Shown one piece after another: positions 1 through 7,712 of a stretch of DNA of 64,000 nt. The notes under the pieces are model-generated. The model was not told the DNA's origin. It saw nothing but the letters and a program-made list of their open reading frames with translations, and ran no database searches. This DNA comes from Lachnospiraceae bacterium (GTDB taxonomy: Bacteria > Bacillota > Clostridia > Lachnospirales > Lachnospiraceae): NCBI GenBank assembly GCA_017518735.1, contig JAFWTY010000004.1:1-64000 (forward strand), given 5' to 3'. The stretch's first letter is position 1, and every line of letters starts with the position of its first letter. Made by a program: the position numbers and the translations under genes.

Positions 1-450
1 CGGAGCCTTCATTAACGGTGCATAATCTCCGAGGCTGATATAGTCGATTTTCTCGTCCACTTTTTCACGATACGCAATCTGCTTGAAGGTAGTCATGATC
101 AGATTGAGATCGTCGATGATCAGTTTTTTCTTTGCAAGCGGATATACCTTTCGAACCTTTCGAAGAGTGTTCTTGTTGATCAGTTCGAAATCCGCTTCCG
201 TAATCTCACGGCCGTCATACTGATTCACTTCTTCTATGAATGCCGTAAGAAGGATGGTCCAGGCCAGGCTTACCGGAATGATATCCTGTCCGTTGATAAT
301 TGCCACGCTCGGTCCGATGAACTGCCCCGTAACTTTGGGCGGGATCAGATGAATACGAACCACACCCGGGCCTTCCGGGTTTAACGTGGTGTGATGCACT
401 TCATCGAAGTGTTCTTTGGCATATTTTAGTTCGTTTGATGTTGCCGTCAT
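1..450 (-). CDS. N-terminal part of a probable radical SAM family protein (runs off the window)
   Basis: An open frame of exactly 150 codons runs from an ATG at 450 off the left edge. The start follows a good ribosome binding site (GGGGAAG) six bases upstream. The visible part is a soluble alpha/beta domain with phrases such as HFDEVHHTTLNPEG and FIGPSVAIINGQDI, ending at GDYAPLMKAP. From memory of the family, this looks like the N-terminal domain of a group of Clostridial radical SAM proteins whose cysteine cluster follows shortly after. That cluster would lie outside the window, so the assignment cannot be confirmed here. That the frame is coding is secure; the function is tentative. Confidence 0.7.
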   Translation of the reverse strand, partial: MTATSNELKYAKEHFDEVHHTTLNPEGPGVVRIHLIPPKVTGQFIGPSVAIINGQDIIPVSLAWTILLTAFIEEVNQYDGREITEADFELINKNTLRKVRKVYPLAKKKLIIDDLNLIMTTFKQIAYREKVDEKIDYISLGDYAPLMKAP

Positions 451-532
451 ATTCTTCCCCTTTTCTTAAGTTGTAATCCACACAACCACTAAAAATTGTA
501 TCATAAATCCGCCCCGCATAAAAGGTCTGAAA

Positions 533-605
533 TTGCATTGTTTCGGCCTATATGCTATTATATTTTTGTTGAAATGATGCGGTATACCGCATAGCTTTAA
601 AGGAG
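533..605 (+). promoter_or_regulatory. Promoter, palindrome and RBS of the NYN-domain gene
   Basis: A -35 box TTGCAT (533-538), a 17-base spacer and a -10 box TATTAT (556-561) form a near-consensus vegetative promoter. A perfect 16-bp palindrome, ATGCGGTATACCGCAT, lies at 577-592, just after the expected transcription start. A strong ribosome binding site AAAGGAG follows at about 599-605. The palindrome could be an operator or a 5' hairpin in the transcript; the sequence alone does not decide. The divergent gene starting at 450 shares this 165-bp gap. Confidence 0.6.
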
Positions 606-615
606 TATTTGTTCT

Positions 616-1662
616 ATGGAAGAAAAAAAATTCGCCTTACTGATTGATGCCGATAATATTTCGTCAAAATACATTAAAATCATCATCGACGAGCTCGGAA
701 AATACGGCACCGTTACGTATAAAAGACTCTACGGGGATTTGACCAGATCCAACAACCAGAGCTGGAGAAACGCACTTTTGTCGCACTCCATCAATCCCGT
801 GCAGCAGTATAACTACACCACCGGAAAGAATTCGACGGATTCCGCCATGATTATCGATGCAATGGACATCCTCTATTCCGGCAAGGTGGACGGTTTCTGT
901 CTTGCCACTTCCGACAGCGATTTTACACGTCTTGCAATGCGTCTTCGCGAGGCAGGCATGACCGTCATCGGCATGGGAGAAAGCAAAACACCGGAGCCCT
1001 TCCGTGTTTCCTGCGAGCGTTTCTTCTTCCTCGATTTGCTGTTGGATGATACGCAAAATGCTGCGGATGAAAAAGCCGAAACCGCCGTAGACAGCGAAGA
1101 AGATGCCATCACTCCTCTTCCCGTTCTCGAATCCATGATTGTCAAAATCATTATCGAAAATGGAATCGACGGCACCTCCATGGATTTAGGTGAATTGGGA
1201 AGCCGCATCACCAAATCCGATCCCGCTTTCGATATTCGAAATTACGGTTATAACAAATTTTCAAAGTTTCTGGATCAGTTCGGTTCCATCAAACTGGTTA
1301 ACCGAAACAATTCCGTTTCCGCCGTTCTTCAGGAGACTTCTCTTTCCTTACAGGCAATCGAAGGCGAAGTCATTTCCATTTTGTCCGGTGAAAAAGGTCA
1401 TACCATGAATACCGGAGCATTAAGCAATGCACTTTGCAAGATTCATCCGTCCTTCAATGTACAAAATTACGGATATAACCGTTTCAGCAAAATGCTGACC
1501 GAATTCGAATCCGTAAAAGTCACTTCTCTCGGTCGTGTCGTCACATTGGTTGAATCTTCCAACAAGTCCGGCAAAAAGACTTCCGAGAAGAAGAACAATA
1601 AGAATGAAGGCAAGAAAAAAGCCGCTTCGGATAATTCCAAAACAGCTCGTAAAAAGAATTAA
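616..1662 (+). CDS. NYN (PIN-like) domain protein with two OST-HTH/LOTUS domains
   Basis: The 348-residue protein starts with a LabA-like NYN domain (about residues 5-140), a PIN-fold nuclease relative. The acidic metal-site residues are visible in LIDADN, SAMIIDAMD and ATSDSDFTRLA. Two copies of an OST-HTH (LOTUS) module follow, at about 165-235 and 245-315, each with a matching NYGYN.FSK core. The tail from about 320 is rich in lysine and probably disordered. NYN/OST-HTH proteins are thought to bind or cut RNA; LOTUS domains bind RNA, including G-rich forms, in other systems. The substrate is unknown. It is one of only two plus-strand protein genes here and stands alone with its own promoter. 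Confidence 0.85.
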   Translation: MEEKKFALLIDADNISSKYIKIIIDELGKYGTVTYKRLYGDLTRSNNQSWRNALLSHSINPVQQYNYTTGKNSTDSAMIIDAMDILYSGKVDGFCLATSDSDFTRLAMRLREAGMTVIGMGESKTPEPFRVSCERFFFLDLLLDDTQNAADEKAETAVDSEEDAITPLPVLESMIVKIIIENGIDGTSMDLGELGSRITKSDPAFDIRNYGYNKFSKFLDQFGSIKLVNRNNSVSAVLQETSLSLQAIEGEVISILSGEKGHTMNTGALSNALCKIHPSFNVQNYGYNRFSKMLTEFESVKVTSLGRVVTLVESSNKSGKKTSEKKNNKNEGKKKAASDNSKTARKKN

Positions 1663-1697
1663 TCGTTTCCAAATTGAATCAACAAATATTCTTTACG

Positions 1698-1725
1698 AAG
1701 CACTTTTACACCGTTAAAAGTGCTT
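1698..1725. terminator. Hairpin between the convergent NYN and kinase genes
   Basis: An 11-bp perfect stem (arms 1698-1708 and 1715-1725, loop of 6) sits at the 3' ends of two convergent genes and overlaps the kinase stop codon. The bases after the stem are only mildly T-rich on either strand, so it is a plausible but weak bidirectional terminator. Confidence 0.5.
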
Positions 1726-4516
1726 CAATTGTTTGTGCGGCACTGTCATATTCGAAATCCGAGATTTCCGTCCTTGCCTTCTTTAATGCCTCTCTTCGAT
1801 CCTCCGGAAGGTTCGTACGCAGCAGTTCTTCCACCAGTCTGCCGGCCTCCTGCTCCTCAAGCAGATCCAATGCATCCAGAATATCATTGCAGCGGATTAC
1901 GAATTCACCTTCCGTCAATGCCCCTTTTATTGCCTTTATTTCGTTCTCCGAAAGAGAGATTCCGTTTTCCTTTAATACGTACCGGATATTGGCCAAAAGC
2001 ATTTCATAGGATTTAAAAAAGGCCTTTGATTTATCCTGAATAATATCCTTTTTGTCTTCTTTTGCCGCAAATTCCATTTCCTTTGCCATTTCCGAAAGTC
2101 CCTTCGCACCGATGCCCAGAGTCAGTCCTTTCACGGCATGTGCTTCAAAACCGAAATTCTGAATCTTGCCTTCCAACAGCATTTTCTTCATGCGGTCAAT
2201 CTGTTTTTCTCCGTCATCATACAGAAAACGAAGTGATTTTAAATACCGTGCACGCTCATTATTGACGCGTTTCATTCCTTCTTTCGTATCCACACCGGGA
2301 ATTACAATCGGTTTTCCCATCTCCTCTTCATTCTCCTTCTCTTCGATATTGGTGATGAGTTTTTCCGGCAGATAATTTCGAAGAACTTTCTCAAGTTCCT
2401 TTAATTCAATGGGTTTTGCAAGATAATCCTGAAAACCGTTTTCCAGGAACATTTCTCTGGCTCCCACAACAGCATTCGCAGTCAGTGCCACAATCGGAAT
2501 TCTTCTGACTTCACCGTGCATGGTACGAATGGCTTTTGCGGTTTCGATACCATCCATTTCCGGCATCATCTGGTCCATGAAAATCAAATGATATCTGCTG
2601 TCTTTTTCAAGAATCTTAAGGCAGGCGGCACCGCTTTCCGCCACATCTGCGGAGATTCGGTAAATGGACAGCAGTTCCTGAATTACACGACGGTTCGTCA
2701 GATTGTCGTCCACACAAAGAACTCTTGCTTCGGGTGCAATAAACTCTTCTTTCTTCTCTTCGCTGATTCCCTCTTCCTTTACCTTGGAAAAATCACCCAT
2801 CGGAGCCGGATCCCAGATTTTTTGCATTACATAAAACGTAAACTTGGTTCCGCTTCCGTAGGTACTTTCTACGGTGATTTCGCCTTCCAGACTCTCTACC
2901 AGTCTCTTGGCGATTGCAAGGCCAAGACCTGTTCCCTGAATATCACGGTTTCTCCGAAGGTCGGCTCTCGAAAAGCTGTCAAAAAGCCCCGGAATGGCCT
3001 TTTCTTTAATACCGCAACCTGTATCTTCCACCGCAAAATTAAGTTTCGCTCTTCCGTCCACTTCTTCCCAGTCCAAAATTAATGAAACAAAACCGGAATC
3101 CGTGTATTTGATGGCATTATCCAGAATGTTTGTCAGAATCTGTCGTACATGAGTCGCATCTCCGCGGAGTCCCTTGGGAAGTGTCGGATCGATGTTTAAC
3201 GGAAACGCCAGACCTTTTTGCTGAATACGCGGTCCGAACTGACGAATCACTTCCTTTAAGTATCCGCCGGTATCATAGTTTACTTCCACGCTCTCCACCT
3301 GACCGGACTCGATTTTGGAAAAATCGAGAATACCGCTGATAATCGTGGAAAGGTGGGTTCCTGCTTTTTTGATATCCGTTGCCATCGTTTCGACTTCGGG
3401 TTTCGGATTGCTTCTGAGTATCATCTCCGTCGTTCCCATAATGGCATTCATAGGTGTACGAATTTCATGAGACATATTCGCAAGAAATAATGATTTTGCC
3501 TGGTTCGCTTCCTCGGCGCGGTTTTTCAGTTCAATTAGTTCCTTCGTATTCCGGATCTCCTCTGTCTTATCAAAAAGCCACAGGCTGTAGCCTTTCAGAG
3601 TCTTCTTGTCATAGAAGGGAGAAACGGAAACCTGATACTGGCGTTCATTGATTTCCATATTTCCACGATTATTACGATAGATTTCTTCGATTAAGGGGAG
3701 CTGCTTCTTACGATCTCTTAAATCCGGAAGCACTTCATATGCTCTGTTTGATGCAAAAAGCAAAAACTTGGAAACATCGACAACCAGATAGATTTCATTG
3801 ATGGATTCCACGATACTGTCCTTTGCGACCTGCGCGGTATCCAAAAGACGGAACTTATATACCATGAAAATTAAATAACTCATTCCGACGGTAATGGAAG
3901 CCGGAACCGGATTGAAGCCCATTTTCTGCGGTGTGAAAATGAAGAAAAGAATTAGCGCAATAACGGTCGGAAGGAAACAAAATGGCAACAAATACATCGG
4001 AATTCGTTTCTTATCTGTGTTTCGAACCACTCCGCGGACTGCAAACAGACTGCAAATCAAGCCTAAGCTTACGTTATATGCAAAACAGATTTTGCAGACG
4101 ATTCCCTCTTTCACAACAACAATCGGATAAAAACCCTGATACAAATTGATTTCCGTGAAAAACAGGCTATGAAACTCCAGAGTCAAAGATGTCAGACCGA
4201 AGAAAACATCCACCAGCATCAGAACATTACGGACTACTTTGGGAATTCGAATGTTGCAGCATCTTGCAACAAAGAAAAGAAGAAAACTCATTAGGAACAC
4301 CAGTCCGGAAAGCTGGATTTTCACGCTGGCCATCGAAAAATCCATATCCTTCGAAATGATTTCCTGCGTATACCCCATGCTTACCATGACATTACTGATT
4401 GTGGCCGCAAAAAGATACTTCGTGGTATCGTTCGATTTTTCCGATAAAACAATACCAATGAAGAGGATAGCCAAGAGGAATAATATGATGTGAATAATCA
4501 GGACAAAGGTATACAT
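1706..4516 (-). CDS. Membrane hybrid histidine kinase with receiver and HPt domains
   Basis: The 936-residue protein has a seven-helix N-terminal membrane region (about 1-225, 7TM-type histidine kinase sensor), a PAS-like segment (about 235-320), and a HisKA domain with phospho-acceptor His350 in NMSHEIRTP. An HATPase domain follows, with an N box (LTNILDNAIKYT) and G boxes (EDTGCGI, GTGLGLAI). A receiver domain has the acceptor Asp648 in FMDQMMP and Lys701. A C-terminal HPt domain has His793 in EAHAVKG. This is a complete phosphorelay in one chain. The final output regulator is not adjacent, and the signal is unknown. The start has only a weak ribosome binding site. Confidence 0.92.
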   Translation of the reverse strand: MYTFVLIIHIILFLLAILFIGIVLSEKSNDTTKYLFAATISNVMVSMGYTQEIISKDMDFSMASVKIQLSGLVFLMSFLLFFVARCCNIRIPKVVRNVLMLVDVFFGLTSLTLEFHSLFFTEINLYQGFYPIVVVKEGIVCKICFAYNVSLGLICSLFAVRGVVRNTDKKRIPMYLLPFCFLPTVIALILFFIFTPQKMGFNPVPASITVGMSYLIFMVYKFRLLDTAQVAKDSIVESINEIYLVVDVSKFLLFASNRAYEVLPDLRDRKKQLPLIEEIYRNNRGNMEINERQYQVSVSPFYDKKTLKGYSLWLFDKTEEIRNTKELIELKNRAEEANQAKSLFLANMSHEIRTPMNAIMGTTEMILRSNPKPEVETMATDIKKAGTHLSTIISGILDFSKIESGQVESVEVNYDTGGYLKEVIRQFGPRIQQKGLAFPLNIDPTLPKGLRGDATHVRQILTNILDNAIKYTDSGFVSLILDWEEVDGRAKLNFAVEDTGCGIKEKAIPGLFDSFSRADLRRNRDIQGTGLGLAIAKRLVESLEGEITVESTYGSGTKFTFYVMQKIWDPAPMGDFSKVKEEGISEEKKEEFIAPEARVLCVDDNLTNRRVIQELLSIYRISADVAESGAACLKILEKDSRYHLIFMDQMMPEMDGIETAKAIRTMHGEVRRIPIVALTANAVVGAREMFLENGFQDYLAKPIELKELEKVLRNYLPEKLITNIEEKENEEEMGKPIVIPGVDTKEGMKRVNNERARYLKSLRFLYDDGEKQIDRMKKMLLEGKIQNFGFEAHAVKGLTLGIGAKGLSEMAKEMEFAAKEDKKDIIQDKSKAFFKSYEMLLANIRYVLKENGISLSENEIKAIKGALTEGEFVIRCNDILDALDLLEEQEAGRLVEELLRTNLPEDRREALKKARTEISDFEYDSAAQTIEALLTV

Positions 4517-4571
4517 ATGTATATTATAGTCCGTGGAGATTAAAGTGCAAAGGATTATGTAAGAAAAGCAA

Positions 4572-4597
4572 AAGTCCCGAGGTTTGCCTCGGGACTT
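4572..4597 (-). terminator. Rho-independent terminator after ybaK
   Basis: An 11-bp GC-rich perfect stem (4572-4582 with 4587-4597, loop of 4) is followed on the minus strand by TTGCTTTTCTT. It sits downstream of the YbaK gene and separates it from the histidine kinase. Confidence 0.8.
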
Positions 4598-4632
4598 CTG
4601 TTTGTGTAAAAGGGGAATTCTTTCGGAATCGT

Positions 4633-4653
4633 AATTAGTAGTTATTACTAATT
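4633..4653. repeat. Palindrome in the leader of the histidine kinase gene
   Basis: Eight-base arms AATTAGTA and TACTAATT flank a 5-base spacer, within the AT-rich 237-bp gap upstream of the kinase. TATAAT-like -10 boxes occur close by, but no convincing -35 pairs with them. It is an operator candidate only. The rest of the gap (4598-4753) shows nothing else beyond AT-richness. Confidence 0.35.
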
Positions 4654-4753
4654 CTGATTTAATTATATTAGCCTACCCATTAAAAATCTATAATTATATT
4701 GAGCAAAAATAAAAATATATTAGCGAACTGCCATTGAACAGTTATTTTCGGAA

Positions 4754-5239
4754 TCAAATTTGTGTTTCAATCACGTCTGCAAATTCACACCTTACCATCT
4801 TCGCAAGATCATCGGGCGATAACTCGATCTGAAAGCCGACTTTTCCGGCGCTTACAAATATTCTATCGCTGTTCTTCGCACTTTCATGAAGAAAGGTCCG
4901 GAAAGCTTTTTTCATTCCAATCGGGGAACAGCCTCCGTGTACATATCCGGTAAGCGGGAGCAACTCCTTTTGCGGGATCATGTCAATCGACTTCTCTCCC
5001 GCCGCCTTTGCCGCCTTTTTCAAATCCAGTTCTGCTGCCACGGGAATTACAAAGACATAGTACTGCCTGGTCTTTCCCTGCGTTACCAGCGTTTTGAATA
5101 CATGCGAGGGATCTTCTTTTAAAATTCCTGCAATTTCCACTCCGCTCATCGTGGCGTCCGGCTCATACGTGTGGAACGAATAGGCAATCTTTTTTTGATC
5201 CAGCAGTCGCATTACATTTGTTTTTTCCGGGTTACTCAT
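4754..5239 (-). CDS. ybaK: YbaK/EbsC-type Cys-tRNA(Pro) deacylase
   Basis: The 161-residue protein matches the YbaK/EbsC family along its whole length. Members hydrolyse Cys-tRNA(Pro) made in error by prolyl-tRNA synthetase. Typical features are THVFKTLV-like SHVFKTLVT, the basic strand KKAAKAAGEKSIDMI and the glycine-rich GYVHGGCSPIGMKK loop. The start is set at the ATG at 5239, with AAAGGG six bases upstream. An in-frame TTG 21 bases further upstream is unlikely. The gene lies 28 bp after the TPR/WG-repeat gene and ends at a strong terminator, so it probably closes that transcript. Confidence 0.92.
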   Translation of the reverse strand: MSNPEKTNVMRLLDQKKIAYSFHTYEPDATMSGVEIAGILKEDPSHVFKTLVTQGKTRQYYVFVIPVAAELDLKKAAKAAGEKSIDMIPQKELLPLTGYVHGGCSPIGMKKAFRTFLHESAKNSDRIFVSAGKVGFQIELSPDDLAKMVRCEFADVIETQI

Positions 5240-5267
5240 CTTTTTCCCTTTAAACTCCAATCATCCA

Positions 5268-6602
5268 TTATTTGATCAAATAGTAATGTGCGGCATTCCC
5301 CTTCTTTGCAGCCATAACCGGGCCACCGGACCACCATACATCATCCGCCAGCACATAGCTTTCGGCAATAACATTGAAGTCCGAATCGATGATGTCATAG
5401 GATTTTCCGTCTTTGGAAACCAGTGCAAACCCGTTGGAATTAAAATTGGTCGCATCGGCATACATCGCAATTACATTAAAGTTTTTATCGACGAATCCGA
5501 TGGATTTTTTATCTGCGCTGGTAACAAAAAAGAGATCCTCGTTGATTTCGGTTCTTTCACAGCTGCTGTACAGGTTTGTGTCAAATTCCAGAACCGGTTC
5601 CATATCCTCTTTGTTCACGATGCTGAGCGTTTTGGTATCGATATAGAACTCGACGCCTTTGGATTCCGTCGCTTTCAGATATAAGTATCTTTCATTCAGA
5701 GTTTCATTATTCAAATAACCGGAAAACTTCTGATTCACATCGAAGTCTTTCACCACTTCTCCGTACTGGTCATACAGAATAATGGATCCTTTTCCGTTTT
5801 TGTCAAAATATGTTGTCATAAAAGCTATATTATTGTATCGTATTTTTTTCTGAAGGCTCAAAGAGAATGACCAGGAACTGTATGCGCCCTGTACGGGAGT
5901 TACTTCCTTCAACAGTTTTCCGTCATAATCATAAATGGAAAAACTGTCCACCTTGTCGATAAAACCGACAACGGAATTGTCAAAAAATACAAATCTTTCC
6001 CATCTTTCCGTGATAATGTCTTTTGCATAGATTTCTTTGCAACTGACCGGGTCACCTTCCGTAGCCTCGCATCTTGAGCAGGTTTTCGGCATTTTCATCG
6101 TAGCACGTTCCCACTCATGTCCCAGTGCTTCTCCATCCGTGATACCGCAAAGGACGCATGTTTTGGGTTCGGTACAGGTAGCTGCTTTCCATGCATGCAT
6201 ACGATTGAACTCATCCAAGCTTTTCTGAATCTCTTCGCTGTTGGTATTCTTAACTCCGTTCTCCAGATTCAGTATGGCATCCTGATAGCAGGCCTTTGCC
6301 TGATCAAAGTCATTCTTCTCAAGGTAGGCATCCACCAAAGCCCTGTCTGTTTTTGCCAGTCCGATATAGGCTGCCTCACTCGCGGGCTTATACTCTATTG
6401 CCTTCTTATAAGCATTTACCGCTTCTTCGTAATTCTCATTCGCATAATATCCGTCTGCAATTTTCAACTGTTTTCGGGCCTTTGCGGAAGTCGAGAATAC
6501 GAAAAAGAACAGCGCCGCCGCTACTGCCGCAAGCAATACCGCACCGGCTGCAATCCCGATTATCAGTTTCTTCTTGTTCGATCCGTCATCAAAACCTGCC
6601 AT
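5268..6602 (-). CDS. Membrane-anchored TPR and WG-repeat-like protein of unknown function
   Basis: The 444-residue protein has a short charged N-terminus and one transmembrane helix (about 13-36). TPR-type helices follow (about 40-130, with YYANENYEEAVNAYKKAIEYKP). Next is a cysteine-rich segment with the repeated pattern ATCTEPKTCVLCG and H.W and a second C..C pair (about 145-195), then a C-terminal region of WG-repeat-like units such as GFIDKVDSFSIYDYDGKL and GFVDKNFNVIA. The cysteine motif is common in surface proteins of gut Firmicutes, and the helix suggests the bulk is outside the membrane. The function is not known. It shares the layout of one helix plus C-terminal propeller-like repeats with the TIR protein two genes upstream. 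Confidence 0.85.
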   Translation of the reverse strand: MAGFDDGSNKKKLIIGIAAGAVLLAAVAAALFFFVFSTSAKARKQLKIADGYYANENYEEAVNAYKKAIEYKPASEAAYIGLAKTDRALVDAYLEKNDFDQAKACYQDAILNLENGVKNTNSEEIQKSLDEFNRMHAWKAATCTEPKTCVLCGITDGEALGHEWERATMKMPKTCSRCEATEGDPVSCKEIYAKDIITERWERFVFFDNSVVGFIDKVDSFSIYDYDGKLLKEVTPVQGAYSSWSFSLSLQKKIRYNNIAFMTTYFDKNGKGSIILYDQYGEVVKDFDVNQKFSGYLNNETLNERYLYLKATESKGVEFYIDTKTLSIVNKEDMEPVLEFDTNLYSSCERTEINEDLFFVTSADKKSIGFVDKNFNVIAMYADATNFNSNGFALVSKDGKSYDIIDSDFNVIAESYVLADDVWWSGGPVMAAKKGNAAHYYLIK

Positions 6603-6684
6603 AAAAATCCCCTTTAAATGTTTTTTCAGTTTTTTCCTTTACTCCGTCATTTTGATTACCACATCCATTGCCGGATAATCCCAT
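6589..6684 (-). CDS. Possible 31-residue small ORF upstream of the TPR/WG gene
   Basis: An ATG at 6684 lies behind a strong ribosome binding site (AGGAGAAGG). It opens a 31-codon frame, beginning MGLSGNGCGNQNDG, that ends 14 bases inside the next gene. The overlap would suit translational coupling. The frame is short, hydrophilic and has no family I recognise, and the base composition is not decisive. It could be chance in an otherwise empty 107-bp gap. Confidence 0.3.
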   Translation of the reverse strand: MGLSGNGCGNQNDGVKEKTEKTFKGDFYGRF

Positions 6685-6709
6685 AACCTTCTCCTAAATC
6701 CAAATCCTT

Positions 6710-7690
6710 TTATTCTTCCCAGGGATACTTCACACCGATCTTTTCCCGGATTTCATCCATTACTTCCATCATATGAATTGTTTCGGAATGCGGCATGGCT
6801 TCTGCTTCCAAGAGTCCCTTTTCCAGCGCTTCCCTGCAGGCAAGTACTTCATATTCGTAGCCACTGATCTGAGGCGGACATGCCTTTTTTAATACTTCTT
6901 TGTTTTCCCTGTCATAAACGGCAACCGATTGGAAATTATTGATATTTTCAATCATCATATAACCGCTGCTGCCGTGAATCATTCCATACCTGTCGCTGAC
7001 CGTTTCCATGGAGCAGGATAACTGTGCCATACGTCCGTCTTTGTAGATAAGTGTAATCGAATCCTGTGCATCCACACCGGTTTCGGTTTTTACGCAGGTT
7101 ACGGACGTTTCCTCCACATCCTTTCCAAAAAACATAGATGCAAAGTTCAGCGTATAAACTCCGACATCCAAAAGGGCCCCACCTGCAAGAGCCGGATCCG
7201 TCAGTCTTTTCACATCACGAATCGGATAACCCAAATTTGCGGTTAGAAAACGCGGTGTGCCGATGATTCCGCTTTCCATCACTTCACGAATGGTTTGAAC
7301 CATGGGCATATACCGAACCCAGATTGCCTCTGCAATAAAAACCTGTTTTTCCTTAGCAAACGCAATCAGTTCTTTCGCTTCTTTCGCATTGGATGTGAAT
7401 GCCTTTTCCATTAACACAGGCTTCCCGTATTGAATGCAAAGTCTTCCATGCTCCAAATGATGCGAATGCGGAGTTGCCACATATACCAGATCCACTTCGT
7501 CCAGTTTAAGCATTTCTTCATAGCTTCCGCAGGCCTTCGGTACGTTATGCTTTGTTGCAAATTCTTCGGCCTTTTCCAAATTTCTGGAGGCTACCGCGAT
7601 GCACTGCGCCTCTTCCATTTTTGCAAGCGTATCCGCCATAACACCGGCAATATGACCGGCACCTAATATTCCGACTCGTAGTTTCTCCAT
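6710..7690 (-). CDS. Gfo/Idh/MocA family NAD(P)-dependent oxidoreductase
   Basis: The 326-residue protein has an N-terminal Rossmann fold with the nucleotide motif GILGAGHIAG, then the VYVATPHSHH and GKPVLMEKAF segments typical of the family. The C-terminal alpha/beta domain includes the LLDVGVYTL region. Family members oxidise or reduce sugars, inositols and related compounds (trans-1,2-dihydrobenzene-1,2-diol dehydrogenase-like); the substrate cannot be read from sequence. The start is the ATG at 7690, with AAAGGGAGAAG just upstream. An earlier in-frame ATG-like start would overlap the TIR gene. No sugar transporter is adjacent. Confidence 0.93.
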   Translation of the reverse strand: MEKLRVGILGAGHIAGVMADTLAKMEEAQCIAVASRNLEKAEEFATKHNVPKACGSYEEMLKLDEVDLVYVATPHSHHLEHGRLCIQYGKPVLMEKAFTSNAKEAKELIAFAKEKQVFIAEAIWVRYMPMVQTIREVMESGIIGTPRFLTANLGYPIRDVKRLTDPALAGGALLDVGVYTLNFASMFFGKDVEETSVTCVKTETGVDAQDSITLIYKDGRMAQLSCSMETVSDRYGMIHGSSGYMMIENINNFQSVAVYDRENKEVLKKACPPQISGYEYEVLACREALEKGLLEAEAMPHSETIHMMEVMDEIREKIGVKYPWEE

Positions 7691-7712
7691 CTTCTCCCTT
7701 TCCGCAGCTTCG

